From contig BDSI01000052.1 of NCBI GenBank assembly GCA_003117195.1, forward strand, positions 497,501 to 561,500: DNA of 64,000 nt, given 5' to 3'. The position numbers and the translations under genes were made by a program. Shown in pieces: positions 1 through 12,200 of the stretch. Numbering within the stretch: position 1 is the stretch's first letter; each line of letters opens with the position of its first letter. A model generated the notes under the pieces. It had not been told where the DNA came from. It worked only from the letters and a program-made list of their open reading frames with translations, and did not search any database. This DNA comes from Eudorina sp. 2006-703-Eu-15 (lineage: Eukaryota; Chlorophyta; Chlorophyceae; Chlamydomonadales; Volvocaceae).

Positions 1-60
1 TTATTATTAGGGATGTTACAGCGGACCCCGCGGGTCATCGGTGACAGCCATCGGCGACGC
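1..60. mobile_element. Terminal inverted repeat of a MITE-like element (left end, at window edge)
   Basis: The window opens with TTATTATTA followed by a TIR starting GGATGTTACAGCGGACCCC and running through GGTCATCGGTGACAGCC. The same sequence recurs at 2491 and 2845, and inverted at 2733 and 3250, so this is one end of a repeated family. The matching right end could be the one at 3195-3250, which shares a few extra inner bases (GTCGCC), or it could be lost. There is no transposase reading frame nearby. Confidence 0.6.
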
Positions 61-2490
61 GGTTGGTGGTGGCGGTGATGGATGTGCACGCGTCGGTGTT
101 ACCGAGTGAGTCGATGTAGGGTCACAGTGAACCCAGTGAACCCATCGGGCCGGAGGCGAGTGCTACTTGGGACAAGGGAAGACCGGGACTAGGCACTAAG
201 CCGCACCGCACATCCGACGTAGGAAGACCGGGACGGCCCGGTCGCGTTTGCCGCACCGCACATCATGTAATGCACCCCTGCAAGAAGCGTTGCATTAGTT
301 GCCCCGTGCTGTGCATGTATCGGGGTTCAGGCGTCGCGGCGGTCGGCGCACGAAGGGGCGCACCCTCCATCCTCTGTTGTTGTTGGAGGGGCGGTGCTCT
401 GAGAAAGGGGAGTACGAGGTAGGCCGACAAGTAATCGACAGGACGACAGAATCGGGCAAATGTTTCGTACGATGCTGATACACACACAGCAGCCGAAGAG
501 GCGTGTCCGCCGACATTTGGGGCCAAGTAGTCGTACGTATTTATGTATGGTCACGTTCGCTAGGACGTCCGCAAGACACGGGGCCACGCCACAACTGCAA
601 CATAAGTTTAGAACCCGTCATTTGTACAATAATTGAAGTCCATTGGCGTTGCCAGGTGCTACCGCAGGCGTTCTGTTTGCCAATCGGCATTGGGGAATAT
701 ACTTTTCCGAATCGTCCGTATGAACTGTAACCGGTTTGTGAGCTGCCAGCGAGCCGCCGTTGTTGGATGAAGGCTTGTGTCGATTGGGGCTCATCCACCG
801 GTCCAGCTTTGCTTGGACACGTACGAATATAAGTATTTGGATTTGGCACAAATATAGTCCAAAGGAGCGTAAATGCGTCGTCACCGATGCCATAAGAGTT
901 TGGCAAGACAGCACGCCGGTATCGTCAACTTCGTGAATCTTGCAATATATGCGTGCCTCGACGAAAGTCTGAATACGCCTGGATGGACACCGTACGTCGG
1001 TAATGATGTTACTAATTGAATATTGTGATGCGAATGCCGGACTCGGCATTCATGCACGTCTTGAACGCAGCAAAACAATGAACCCAAGAATTATGGATTT
1101 GAAGGTAAGGCTGCTGGATCATGGGCTGGATGACCGACGGCCATGACCCGGGCAGCGCTATATTCGCCAACAGGATTTAAAGACAGCTAACATTTTAGCA
1201 CTCGGATCAGAGCACAGGTAGCACAGGTCGACGCCTTTCAAGGTTGCAAGGCGGGCGCTTGTCATCAGACCAGCGCATAAGGATGAAATGATATAGAAGA
1301 ATTTATTTTCGGGCAGGCTCACTGATTTTCAGCTTATTTAAAACACTCCAAGGTGGTGCGAGCGATGTTCGATATCGCAATGTACCGTTCCACTTACAAG
1401 TGAATAATTGTGTCGGACAAACTTTATGTTCATATACTTTAGTTATCAGCATAGGGTATGCAACATTGGAAAAGCTCAGGACAGCTCAGGATGGCAGCCT
1501 CGGATTTCGGGTCGCGGTCTGGTGCAAGTATTGAAGGGTTATACAAATATTTTATGTATTCTGTCAATTACCTAAAGTCTCCCATGTGATTCTGAGAGGA
1601 TCGGTTTCACTTGCCCCTACTTGCCGTACTTCTCTCGTCGATACCGTGTCGACGATGGATACCGACAAAAGATGCGATGCGATTATCGGATCAGCTCAGC
1701 CTAGTGTACAAAATGAACGTTGATTCAAGGCCCATAACTTGCATATCAAAGGATCCTTCCTGCATTTTGCCCTCGTCCTCAAGGATATTCCATGGCCTGC
1801 TTAAGCGAGGCTTCGTGTCAGACAGGTCAGACCCGCACAATGATACGCTAAAGTTCATAGTTTGGTAGTTTTATTACCATAGTAAACTGACAAAGATGCT
1901 TATAAACGGCACGAAAGGTGCCTAACACGTAGTAAGCTGATGAAGATAGAAGGTAAAACACTAACGGTCGGAAGACGTACCGCCGATGGAAGGTAGGGTA
2001 CGATGCAAGCGAAGCAGCCCCGGCCACGATCTAGGCAGTAAGCAAACAATACATACCATTGTGTATTTCGCTTCTGTCTCGTGCCGATGCAAAGAACGTG
2101 GTGGCTAAACTGGCTTATTACGCACCCTTCCGGGAATCTGCCCGGCATCTGGCGAATACCGAAAGTCGCGACGATACCGTCAGTCCAGACGCATCGAGCG
2201 AGCTGCTCTTCTGGCCAGCGCGGCACCGGCCTGGCGAAAGAAACGCGCGAGCTGGTTGTCTTTTTATCTCTCTGACCTGTTTGGATTTCATCGGCGTGCC
2301 ATGCCGCTTTATTTTAGATTCGCGAGGCAAGCATTTATTACTGGAAGCAACAACGCCTTCGCCATCTTGCCCTGTCTTGCCTGACCATCAGACCATGAGA
2401 TGGGCTCCCTTTGACGGCAGACAGCCGTGCCCAGCGTCTTGCCCACATGCTCCCCCATTGCTTGATCGGCGTATTATTATTATTATTATT
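61..2490. other. Non-coding or unrecognised stretch
   Basis: About 2.4 kb, partly AT-rich (roughly 1000-2000), with only short unrelated open frames on both strands. None resembles a known protein or joins into a phase-consistent exon series. It may be the interior of a decayed transposon bounded by the TIRs at 1 and 3250, but no transposase motif is visible. Confidence 0.4.
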
Positions 2491-2733
2491 AAGGATGTTA
2501 CAGCGGACCCCGCGGGTCATCGGTGACAGGCATCGGCGGTAGCCGAAGCTTCCTCACCAAACACTGCATAAACGGAACTTGCGCCACCTTGGCGCACCGG
2601 ACAGGCCCCACGCACGGTCTCGCTAGCCACCACCCACGCACGCACGAAGTAGCTCGCTCGACGTCCACCCCCCATCGAACGTCGTACATGAACAGGGGCG
2701 CCACCGGTGATCCGCGGGGTCCACTGTAACACC
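2491..2733. mobile_element. MITE-like element, 243 bp
   Basis: It is bounded by a left TIR (from 2491, preceded by a (TTA)n run) and a right TIR ending about 2733 (GGGGTCCACTGTAACACC...). The TIRs match over about 38 bp with several differences. There is no coding capacity. The size, TIRs and TA-rich flanks fit a non-autonomous DNA transposon. The (TTA)n run at the outer edge may be target DNA or part of the end. Confidence 0.6.
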
Positions 2734-2844
2734 ATTAGTAAGACGCGCCCACGCCCTCGGCGGAACACCCCACCTAGGTAGGCAGCATGCAGGTCTTACA
2801 CAAAATTTTAGACCACCTGCTGATGACGCCAAGATGATTAATAA

Positions 2845-3250
2845 GGATGCTACAGCGGACCCCGCCAAGATTCTAATGTAACCGTTACAAGGTGGACCCG
2901 GATTGCTGTTTATTACGCTCCAGCATGTATGGTTGCCAAGAAACAAAGCAAAGTCCCGTTGGATGCCTGCCTCGGTCAGAGCAGCCCCCGGTCAGAGCAG
3001 CTGCAGCTCCCGTCCTGCCTCGGCCAGCAAGTAACAACACGCCGCTGCATGGGTCGTCAGCCGCCCTCTTTATTTGGGATTCGGCAGTCAGGATGTGCCC
3101 CTGTGCTGCGCAATGCTGCCCCTGCTGCCCCTGCTGGCCCCTTCCCTCATCCTGGGTGGCGGTGCCCGTACCCATCTAGGTGACGTACCCCCAGTCGCCG
3201 TTGGCTGTCACCGATGGCCCGCGGGGTCCGCTGTAACATCCTTGATAATA
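2845..3250. mobile_element. MITE-like element, about 405 bp
   Basis: The left end at 2845 (AATAAGGATGCTACAGCGG) pairs with a right end at 3205-3250 whose reverse complement is nearly identical to the TIR at 2491 (one mismatch over about 38 bp) and is followed by GATAATAATAA. The interior has no recognisable gene. An alternative pairing is 2491 with 3250, giving a 760-bp element that contains the inner ends. Confidence 0.55.
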
Positions 3251-6094
3251 ATAACACCCCTATCATGTTCGTGTGTGGTTTGCGTAGCTCATAAGTGGTG
3301 GTCACAGGACATGAGGGCCGTACAGGTTCCAGGTAGTCGTGCTTCATGTACCCGCACATGCATGGGTTCACCGTGCACGACGCACGCTGCTCTCTGGCCG
3401 TGGCGGCGGCCCGAATGATTACCTGCAGCGCTGCAGGCAGGCAAGCACACACGCGCACACGAACACACGCACATACACATGAGGCCAGGTGGTGTGGTGG
3501 TTACACATGGACCGTGCACGTGCGGTGACAGTAATCCACCCACGTGTTGGTACGGCATGCACGCACGTGCGTGGACTACTCGTACACACACAGCAGAGAT
3601 CATAATCGACCACCTTGTTGGGCTCATCACGCCCAGTAAGGCTGCTGTGGGGCTGCTGTACACAGCGTACGCAACGATACAGGTACGGCAGGCAGGCAAG
3701 CAGGCAGGTAGGTGCGGCAGGCAGGTACGGCAGGCAGGCAGGTACGGCAGGCAGGCAGGCAGGCAGTAGCAAGCATCGCAGCTGGCAGACGGGACAGTTG
3801 GAGAGGCTACAGTAGCGGCTGGCGGTGAAGGCGTGATTGCTTGCTCGGTTGTGCCTCATTCCGTGCGTCCCATACATGTAATACATGCATGTCGTACATA
3901 CCCGCTGTGGGACTGGATGGATGGATGGATGGATGGAGAGGCAGATTCTGTGTGCCAAGCAACAGAGAAGTGGCTGCTTTGTGGTCCGATCCCATCTCGG
4001 GTTCCCAAGCAAACGTGAACTCGCCGTGGCGAGAGCTCTTTGTTTTCATGAGGGTTAAAAATAGGCTGGCCAGTGACGATGCACGGTACGTACAAGCTAG
4101 TGACGATGTAGGGCCCTTCGAGCAACCCTCGTACTGGCTGCGCACTTGGGCAAACAACAGCTGCGGCGCGCTGTACGGCATCGACAGTTAATGACTCTCT
4201 CTTTCTCCTCCCAGACGGCGCGAGGGGCATCCACGCACGCACGGGGCGCACTTGTATTTACGTAACTGCATGCACGCTTTAACAATGCATGATAAAGCGT
4301 TGTCAATCAGTTCGTTACAATGGGTCGTTCCGGGAGCGTCTGGTTTACTTTGCGCGGTCGCATCACAGGGAGTTTGTGGGTGGGCGTGAAGGATTACAAA
4401 GGGACGGCAGGTGGACGGCCTTACTACTCCCCCCCAACCTTCGTTAGCACTGATGCGGCTTACTAGAACGTGAAGCATAACCAGCGATGTGTAAGTAAGG
4501 AACTTTGAAGGAATGCGACAGAACCCACTTCCCCTTGGCGTGGCGATGGACGCTAGGTAGCAAGGAGTTTTCTGGTACGACATTGTTGCGATCCACAAGT
4601 GCGTGTTGCATCGCCACGTGCTTAAGTGCGTGTTGCACCGCCACGTGCGTGAGTGCCAGCTAGTCCGTACGGTTTTGGCGTCGGCAGAAAGCGTTAAACA
4701 AGATCCAATGTAGAGAACAATATATAAAAAGATAAACTTCTAACGTACGCCAGGTAGCTTGCAAGGCACCGTGGTTGTTCCTGTACGTAGGCGTTTGCAT
4801 TTAAGGACGTCCCAGTGGAACCCTACAATTGCAATCAGCTCTTAAGACTTCCAGCAAACAGCTAAAATATGAGCTATTCGAGGAAAAAATTATTCAGGTG
4901 TTGAGCCATCGGTTTTGATACTTCCTAATGGTCCCTAGCTACACGGTCTAAATTCCACCTTTGGCATTCCAACGTCAGTGGTCGATTGCATACTTTGCGT
5001 TCTAATGGTATTTTTGACACATTTAATTTTACAAAAGATTATATACGGATAAGTCAGGGTAAATTGGTTACTATTGCTGGTTTTAAGCAACGGGCAGTGT
5101 CGTACAATCTGACCGACATCAATTGACATCCTTCAATACCCAGCAACCCACAGCAATAATATTCTTATAGACATAGAATAGGCCTCTTATAGACCATTAG
5201 GCTAGCAGCAGGTGGCGCAGCTGTGTATTAATTGCGGTAGTTGAAAAGCAGACCTATTCATATTCCTGTCGACCCGGTGCACAAAATGCTTGAAGACGCA
5301 CTTTACTCCTGTGAAGTGATTGAAATGTCGCCGAGTTGGTCGCCGCCGAAGACGGAGGACCTCTCCATGGGTACCAAGTTCCACTTTTATGCCGGTTTCG
5401 CTCATGAACCCAGGTGCGCAGCAAAATGCTAAATACATATCCACAATACTGAAGCTCTTAAGGCTCATCGGGCTCGGGGCTCGGCGCAGCAAGGGCTTGT
5501 TGCGCTGGGTGCTCGGCTCAGCAAGGGCTTGTTGCGCTGGGTGATGCTACAAACCTTTTGTATCCACCGTGTGCTCATTTGATCTAGTAACAATTATTGT
5601 TTGTATCGTATCTATTGAGGTAAGCGCCTAGTTGATGCATTCAAGCTAATAAAGCGTTTCCTAGGCAACTAGTCGCCACATCCATATTCCCTTTGACCAT
5701 TCCATGGCTCGTCGCGCTCACGTTTGGTAGTTCAAGAATATAAAGTAACCAGTTGTGCATTATGGCGCTGTTAATCCCTCGGACTCGGCCCGATTCCTCT
5801 GTCACGGCCACCTAAATGCCGCCGCGCTGCCAAAGCAAACAGAGCACATATACTCACTTCCGATTTGATTGGTTCTCTGGAGAGAACGTGCACGGAGTTT
5901 CGACTTCCGGTACGGTCCCAATAACGTCGCATTTCCAAATAAGATGTGCCTATTCCCCCTTCGCGCTGACATGATTCATTTTCTCATTCCTTCTAATATG
6001 CTTCCCTAACGCGACTTCGCTTCGGTCACTGTTCACACGCTCTGCATTCCTACCACCACACTTCCTCGCATTACACTTTGCTCGTCGTCTTTCG
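3251..6094. other. Intergenic stretch without recognised gene
   Basis: It holds a GGCA-GGTACGGCA minisatellite at about 3685-3768, a GGAT run at 3913-3937, AT-rich sequence at 4680-5200 and 5550-6000, and a 30-bp tandem duplication at about 5476-5541. No reading frame resembles a protein. The AT-rich end may include the cyclin promoter. Confidence 0.4.
3685..3768. repeat. Minisatellite of GGCAGGCAGGTACGGCA units
   Basis: Imperfect tandem copies of GCAGGCAG mixed with GTACGGCA. The GTACGGCA core is common across the non-coding DNA of this window. Confidence 0.7.
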
Positions 6095-6180
6095 ATGTCG
6101 CGTTTTCCCCGCGCAGCTGCCCAGGAACACCGCTTCGGCCGCGTGAGTCCACGCTACCGCCCTCACAACACCGCAAGGAC

Positions 6181-6798
6181 GTGGTAAACCTCAAGCGAGA
6201 TGGCGAGGAATCCGCTGCGGCGTCCTCATCGTCAGCTGCCTCCACGTCCGAGGAGGCATCTGCGGCGGCGGCGGCGGCGGCGCACCCCGCCGACGATACG
6301 GCATTGACACTGGAAGCCGCGGCGGCGGCGGCATCGAAATGGGCGTCTGCAGCAGCGGCGGCGGCGGCGGCTCCATCTCTCCAAACGGGTCGGCCTTTAG
6401 GCGGCGGCAGCATAGTGGGCGGCGGTGCCGTTGTTGCACCGGGCGAATACCATCTTACAGACACGGCAATGGCACTCCGGTACGGCATTCCGGCGTTCCT
6501 CTCTCTCTCTCTTTCTGCCGTACGGGTCCTCGCCTCCAGATCCTTTGCCTGCCGGTGTGTATACCTGCTTTGTTGGTGTGCGGTATCGTTGCGCAACGCG
6601 TGACATACGAAGATACGATCCTCTTTTGGGATCCCTTTTTGGGGTTCGCTGAAACGTTCATTGATTCATTCATACGGCAAGGCACCCACGCACCTCCAGA
6701 CGCTCCAGACGACTGTGTTGCTGCTGTTGGGTGCAGGAATGCGCTCATACGGCAGCGGCAGGTGGCGGCGGCGGCAACAGGGGCCTCGCAAGCTGCTG

Positions 6799-6832
<34 letters not shown>

Positions 6833-8541
6833 ACAACAACAACAACAACACGTGCGTTCAGTGGTGGTGGGATGGATGACGGAGGTGGCCGTGGCCTTCC
6901 GGCTCACAGCCGCGACCCTCTTCCTGGCCGTGGAGCTGCTCGATTGCTACCTGGCGAAACAGGTACGACAAATACCGCCTGTGTACGGCACATCACGCCG
7001 TTCACCGCGGGCCATTCCCGGACATGTGTCGGTGTCGGAATCAGACGTACTGACTTTCTCTCATTTCATCGAGCGCGTCTGCATGCATTGCCCTGCGTGC
7101 TGCGCTGCTACCCTGACGCGGGGTGACGGACCCCCGCCGGCCCCTGTCTGACAAACCCTACCCTGCATGTCCGTGTGGGGGGCCCCCGCAGGCGCGCCAA
7201 CCGCCCCACAGCATGATGCAGCTGCTGGCGCTGACGTGTCTGTCCTTGGCCACGCGGCTTGAGGAGGTAGACGTGCAGTACACCGTACAGGACTGGGCAA
7301 ACTTGGCGCTGGACCGTTCCAGAAACGTCCTCCTGTACCAGGTACGATAGCGGTACGAGCGGTACGAACGGTTGGGTCGAGTGTGGTAATGCCTGCGCGT
7401 GATGTTGTGGGGTTGCGAACATACAGGCTGTCTGCAGCGCGTCTCAGTCACATGCCTTCACAGTTGCAGCTCCGGTCGCTACTGTGCCGTACAGGAGGCC
7501 GATTTCGGGAGGATGGAATGCCTGCTGCTGGAGACCCTGGGCTGGCGCACCTTGCAGCCCACCAAGTACGGCATCCTGCAGCACCTGCTCCACGCCTTGG
7601 AGACGGACCCGCGGGTGGCTCAGAGCTGCGGTCTGGGACCCCTGGCCGACCGTGCAACCGTTTCGTCAGTGAAGGCCGTCGCCGAGTTCCTCGCGGTGGG
7701 GCTTTCAAAGCTATCGCAAATCGCCCACCTTGCTACCGCTATACTGCTGCTGTTCTTTTCGTCAGCCATCTCCTACCTACGCTGTTACGTGGCCCTCGTG
7801 GTCATGTTTGGAGATACCGTCGTGCAGTCGGGGTGTCTCCCCAGCTGACACGGGTCGTTTTGGAGTGCGGTCGACCACCACCTCACCACCGGGGTACGGC
7901 CCCCTGAGCCATAACGCCCGGTTTTGCCGTACTGTCGTACTGCCTGTCCACAGGAGCTGACCCTGCCGTGCGGTGAGATGCAGTCCTTCCAGCCGAGCAC
8001 TGCGGCGGTGGCGTGTTTCACCCTCGCCCTTTGGCTCCTGTCGCCGGGCGGGCTGAGCGGAGGAGGCAGCGCCAGCGGCACCAGCAGCACCGGCAGCACC
8101 AGCAATGTTGAAGAGGGAGCTTCCGCCGCTGCAGACGATGACGCCATGGATGTCGGCGATGGTCCTGAGGCGGCAGCGGAGAGCTTCGGCGCCGTCGCAT
8201 TGCCAGACGCCGCTGCCGCTGCCAGCGGCGGTGCCGAGGCGGCGGCGGCGGCGACGGCGGCGGCGGCGGCGACCACGGACTCGGTTGCCGCCGCCCTGGC
8301 GGCGGCGGCGGGCGTGGACGAGCAGCTGCTGGCGCCTGGTCTCCGACAGTGCTTCGAGATGCTGCAGTACCTGTACGGCAGTGTGATGTGGTGGATCGTT
8401 CGACGCGGCGCCAACGGCGACGACGGGCCGCCGCCATCGTGGCTGGCGGAATCTGTCATCAGCCGCCACGCCACCGTGGTTTCGGCGCTGCTCAGCGGCG
8501 CATCTTTGACGTCCTCCCCCTCCTCCCCGGGGTCCGCCTGA
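6181..8541 (+). CDS. Cyclin (five exons; 5' end unresolved)
   Basis: Cyclins bind and activate cyclin-dependent kinases in cell-cycle control. Proposed exons are 6181-6479, 6737-6962, 7192-7341, 7495-7695 and 7954-8541; all phases match and the product is at least 487 aa. The N-terminal cyclin fold begins about residue 140 with RSVVVGWMTEVA and LFLAVELLDCYLA, continues as LLALTCLSLATRLEE in exon 3 and MECLLLETLGW in exon 4; a C-terminal fold is suggested by FQPSTAAVACFTLAL in exon 5. The MQLLALTCLSLA stretch is closest to D-type cyclins, but no LxCxE motif is visible and I leave the class open. Residues 1-100 are Ser/Ala-rich, and 16 glutamines (6801-6848) abut the cyclin box. Position 6181 is GTG in an open frame, not a proven start; an ATG at 6095 lies in another frame and could head an upstream exon. 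Confidence 0.82.
6801..6848 (+). repeat. CAG/CAA triplet run encoding 16 Gln
   Basis: An uninterrupted mix of CAG and CAA codons inside cyclin exon 2, in frame, ending two residues before the cyclin-box arginine. Such tracts are prone to length variation. Confidence 0.9.
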
Positions 8542-8749
8542 GGGAGGGCTCACGCAGTGAGCGTGAAACCCCCGCGACACTGGCCGTGCCCGTCGTCGCT
8601 TGGTGGAGGCACCCCTGAGTACGGCATGTACGACACACGTGTGCTCGGCTGAATCGCAGCCGACGTGGTGTGTTGCGGTGATGCTGGGGGATGTGGCGGG
8701 AAGGGTAGGCAGGGGTATAGGCGAACCGAGCCGTTAAAAGAGAAAAGAG

Positions 8750-8805
8750 TGTAGTGTAGTGTAGTGTAGTGTAGGGTAGGGTAGGGTAGTGTAGGGTAGG
8801 GCGAA
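8750..8805. repeat. TAGTG/TAGGG microsatellite
   Basis: Tandem 5-bp units GTGTA and GTAGG. No other content. Confidence 0.75.
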
Positions 8806-9294
8806 GACGAAGGGCGGAGGTCACTAAGATGGCAGCGGAAGGCGCGCAACAACTGCTGCGGTCGTCCTTCCTAGCTTCCTCCTTTCCTTCCTTCCAAGCC
8901 AGCTGCTCAATCACAGAGAAAGAGATATGTCTGCTTCCGCAGCCACAACGGCGATAACAAAAAATGCCCGCTGCCGAAACCCTAAAATTACCTGAGCGTC
9001 CCGCCTGCGGCGTTGCAAGTCGTTCCGCGCGGCCGCTGCTGCGCGTCGGTTCGTACCGTGAGTGTGTCATTGTCGTACGTCTGTGCACGTTATCAAGTCA
9101 TTGTTTTTGGCTCCCACTCTTTGCGTGTTAGTGTTCGATAACTCGTCCATCCTCCGTCTCCAAGACGCGCGTGCTCTCGCTCGTCGATTGAAGCCTTGGG
9201 CAGGCTGCCAGACTGCCAGGTGGTCATCAGCGGCGCGAAGCCGCCGACAGGAGTCGATCGCGGAGTGTCGTACGCGCTGTCGTACCGAGGCTTG

Positions 9295-9299
9295 TGTAA
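9295..9299 (+). terminator. Possible TGTAA polyadenylation motif for the cyclin gene
   Basis: It is a TGTAA I found downstream of the cyclin stop, implying a 3'UTR of about 750 nt. The motif is typical of volvocine algae, but a 5-base match is weak evidence. Confidence 0.3.
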
Positions 9300-12200
9300 A
9301 CGGGCGGAGGGCCAGTGGGCCTGTCTGCGGCAGGGCGGTCCCTGTTGCCCATAGGAGGGGAGTGACGACGATCCGATGCGGTCCAGGGCTAAGGGAACAC
9401 GACCACATTGGCAACCTTTCCCTGCTGCGGCATCGGGGGCTTTATGGTGGCCGTACCTCCGTCCGCCCCGGCGGCGGAGGAGGAGTGCTGCCCTGTCTCC
9501 CGGCTCCCCCGCTGCGCGTGCAGGTGCCACTGCTGGGCCCGTTCCCACTCAGCTTCTGCCGTACTGTCGTACCGGTGATGAAGGTTGCATTGGCGACGCG
9601 GCTGCACAGGTCGCCATAAGTCGAACTCACCCAAAATGGTTCGACGTCCGCGAAGAAAATCAGTGTCGTCTTCCGGGGAGGACCTTGGGTGGCAGTTGTC
9701 GGGTTTTGTGTGTCCGGTGTTTTTTCCCACCCGCGCACGCCCGGCGGCACGGGAGCGGCCCATGGTTCTTCCCCGGGGGCCATTCAGGCATGTCTGCATT
9801 TTTGGTGTTTTGGGCTTTATCGGTTGGTTTGTTGAGGTGTTGTCGTTGTCAACGGATGTTGTTGTATGATGTGTATGCCATACAGAGCGGGGGGATCAGC
9901 GTGGTCAAGTCGCCCCCTCTCTCCATTTTGACTCTGGGCTCCTGGCATTACCGTTGGTTTCAGTTGGCGGCTATAGTTTGTTTCGGTTCACTGAGGACAC
10001 CAAGTTTTTTCTTCATTGAGCAGTCTAACGGCCTGTTGGAGTTCAGGTCCTGTTTTGCGCCGAGTACCGTACGGAAAATGGAACACAGTGTGCGATGCGT
10101 AGCCAGCGCACCGGGCGCCCGCCGCCGCCCCCACGACTGGGCGACGGCTGGGGCGCAATAACCCCCCCTCCCCCATCCAGTCGCAGACAGCGTCGTTGCA
10201 CCATAGCAGGGCACTCACCCTGCGCCACCATCTCCTCCCCTTCGCCGGCTTCGCGTCCGCTCGGTCATGCCTCCATCTGATGTGGAGCGTGTGCTGTGGA
10301 TCTAACTGGGATGGATGAATGCTGCAGCTGACCGTCAATCGTGTTCGTGTCCCTCAACCTTGTGTTGTCTGTGTTGCCATAAAGGTGAAGGACAAGTGGG
10401 CGCATCTCGACCGGCGCGCGCGGTCATGTCAGCTCCGCGCTGTCGTACCACCGCGATTTGTCGGCAGGTGCAAGTGCAGGAGGTGACCGATGGATGGTCT
10501 TTACGCACATTGGAAGTTGTTGCATCGCAGGCAGTAGTCACATTGGAAGTTGTTGCATCGCAGGCAGTAGTGACATTGGTAGTCCAGGCAGTAGCAGCAA
10601 TAGCGGCAGGGCCACAGAGGTGTTCGGCAGGTATATCAGCAGTCACAGTGGCAGAGACCCACGGGTCATTCGCGTTCCCTCTCGATTATGCAGGTGGTGG
10701 TGGTTTGTCGTCGTGCTAAAATAAAGCGCTTTAGCTTCGCTGTGGCGTCTTGAGATATCGTTGGTGGTAGGGCAGAAGCGGTGGCGGTGAGGCAGGAGCG
10801 GCGGCGGAGTTCAGTCCGGTAGTTGGGAAGTATACAGGAAAGTTGTCACGCACACGATATGGGGGTTATGGATACTTATGCGGAATCCGAAGTGGACGGT
10901 GGCTTGCCGCAGCCTTTGGATGAATGTCGCAACGAACAGCACCCTTCTCACGTTGTCAGGGCTCGTCGTCCGGCTCGGCAGTCCTCCTTCAGGAACCGTG
11001 TGTGTGTGTGTGTGTACGTCTTCTAGGCGCGGGCTCGCTGCCATCTCGAGGTCGTGCTCATCCAGTTTCGTTGCCGGCGGTGCCTAGCTAGGTTTCACGG
11101 GTCGCGGAAAGCATGCTTACTTAGAAACGCAGGCAGGTCTTCATGTCGATTCCATCCTCTGTGGGCGGCGGGGTCCTTCAAAGGGCGTTTGACCACAGGT
11201 TGTAGCTGCCCTGCTTTGTTGTTGTTGTCGTTGCATCATATTATTTGCTGCCTCATCGCACTCGTTCCCGTGGCGTTTTATTACCGCTGTTATGTATGTG
11301 TGTATGCGAGTGTGTGTTGACTGTATCGGAGCTGTGCAGGGCTGCGGGATCCTTAGCGCGGGGGAGCGCCATAGTGTGCTGTGTTCCGGTGAGTTGGTGG
11401 GCTGCCCCGTTCTGGCTCATTGGCCGGGGGGCAAACTAGCCGATTCTACTAGCCGATTGCATCATAGAGAACGCTGCCGTGAAATGAGGCGGAGGAGGAG
11501 GCGGAGGAGGAGGAAGCGGCGGAGAACATGGTAGATTTTAGGGCCGGTGCTTGGTGGATGGCGTGGGGTCGGGCACCCCCACCACCACCACCACCACGAG
11601 AGGGAACAAGCGGCGGCCCGGTGCCAGCCTTGTTTGGCCTTATGTGGAAGTAGCTGGGTGGCGCATGGAACAGAACTCATGGCCTCGAAAGAGGCCACCG
11701 GAACGTTTGGAGCGCAGCGTCGTTTCGAGGCGGCACCCCTTGGGCCCCCTGTGCTCAAGGGTGCGCGCTGCCCCGCGCCCCGACCGCGGGATGACCGACG
11801 CGGGGGACGTCCATGCCCCAAGGCGGCGGCTTAGAAGTATTCCCACGCACCTGCTGGCCGTGGATTGGCTTCACACAGCCCCCGGCAGGGCGCTGTGTTT
11901 GTGTTTCTGCGCTCAGAAGGTCCTTTTGTAGTCGAGGGCCAGCGGGGCCGCGGGCCTACACCCTGCCTCTGTGTGCGGGTAAGGGCGGATTCTCAACCCG
12001 TGTGTGTATGACTGTATGTGTTAGCAGGCCGGTTGCAGTCCGGTTAGCAGCCTTGGGGCTGCTCTGGAGGCTGCTCCGGTGTGGGCGTAGGTGGTGCGGG
12101 TTGCCCGCGGAGGAGGCGTCTGCGGACGGGAGGCCCGTCCGTCGGGAAATACGAACGCGCCGAAGAGGGCGCGACGAGCGAGGAAGCAGTCCAGAGGTCG

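Noticed and set aside
9376..10161. 261-codon plus-strand open frame
   Set aside because: The frame starts in GC-rich sequence, lacks any recognisable motif and passes through AT-richer sequence with no codon pattern.
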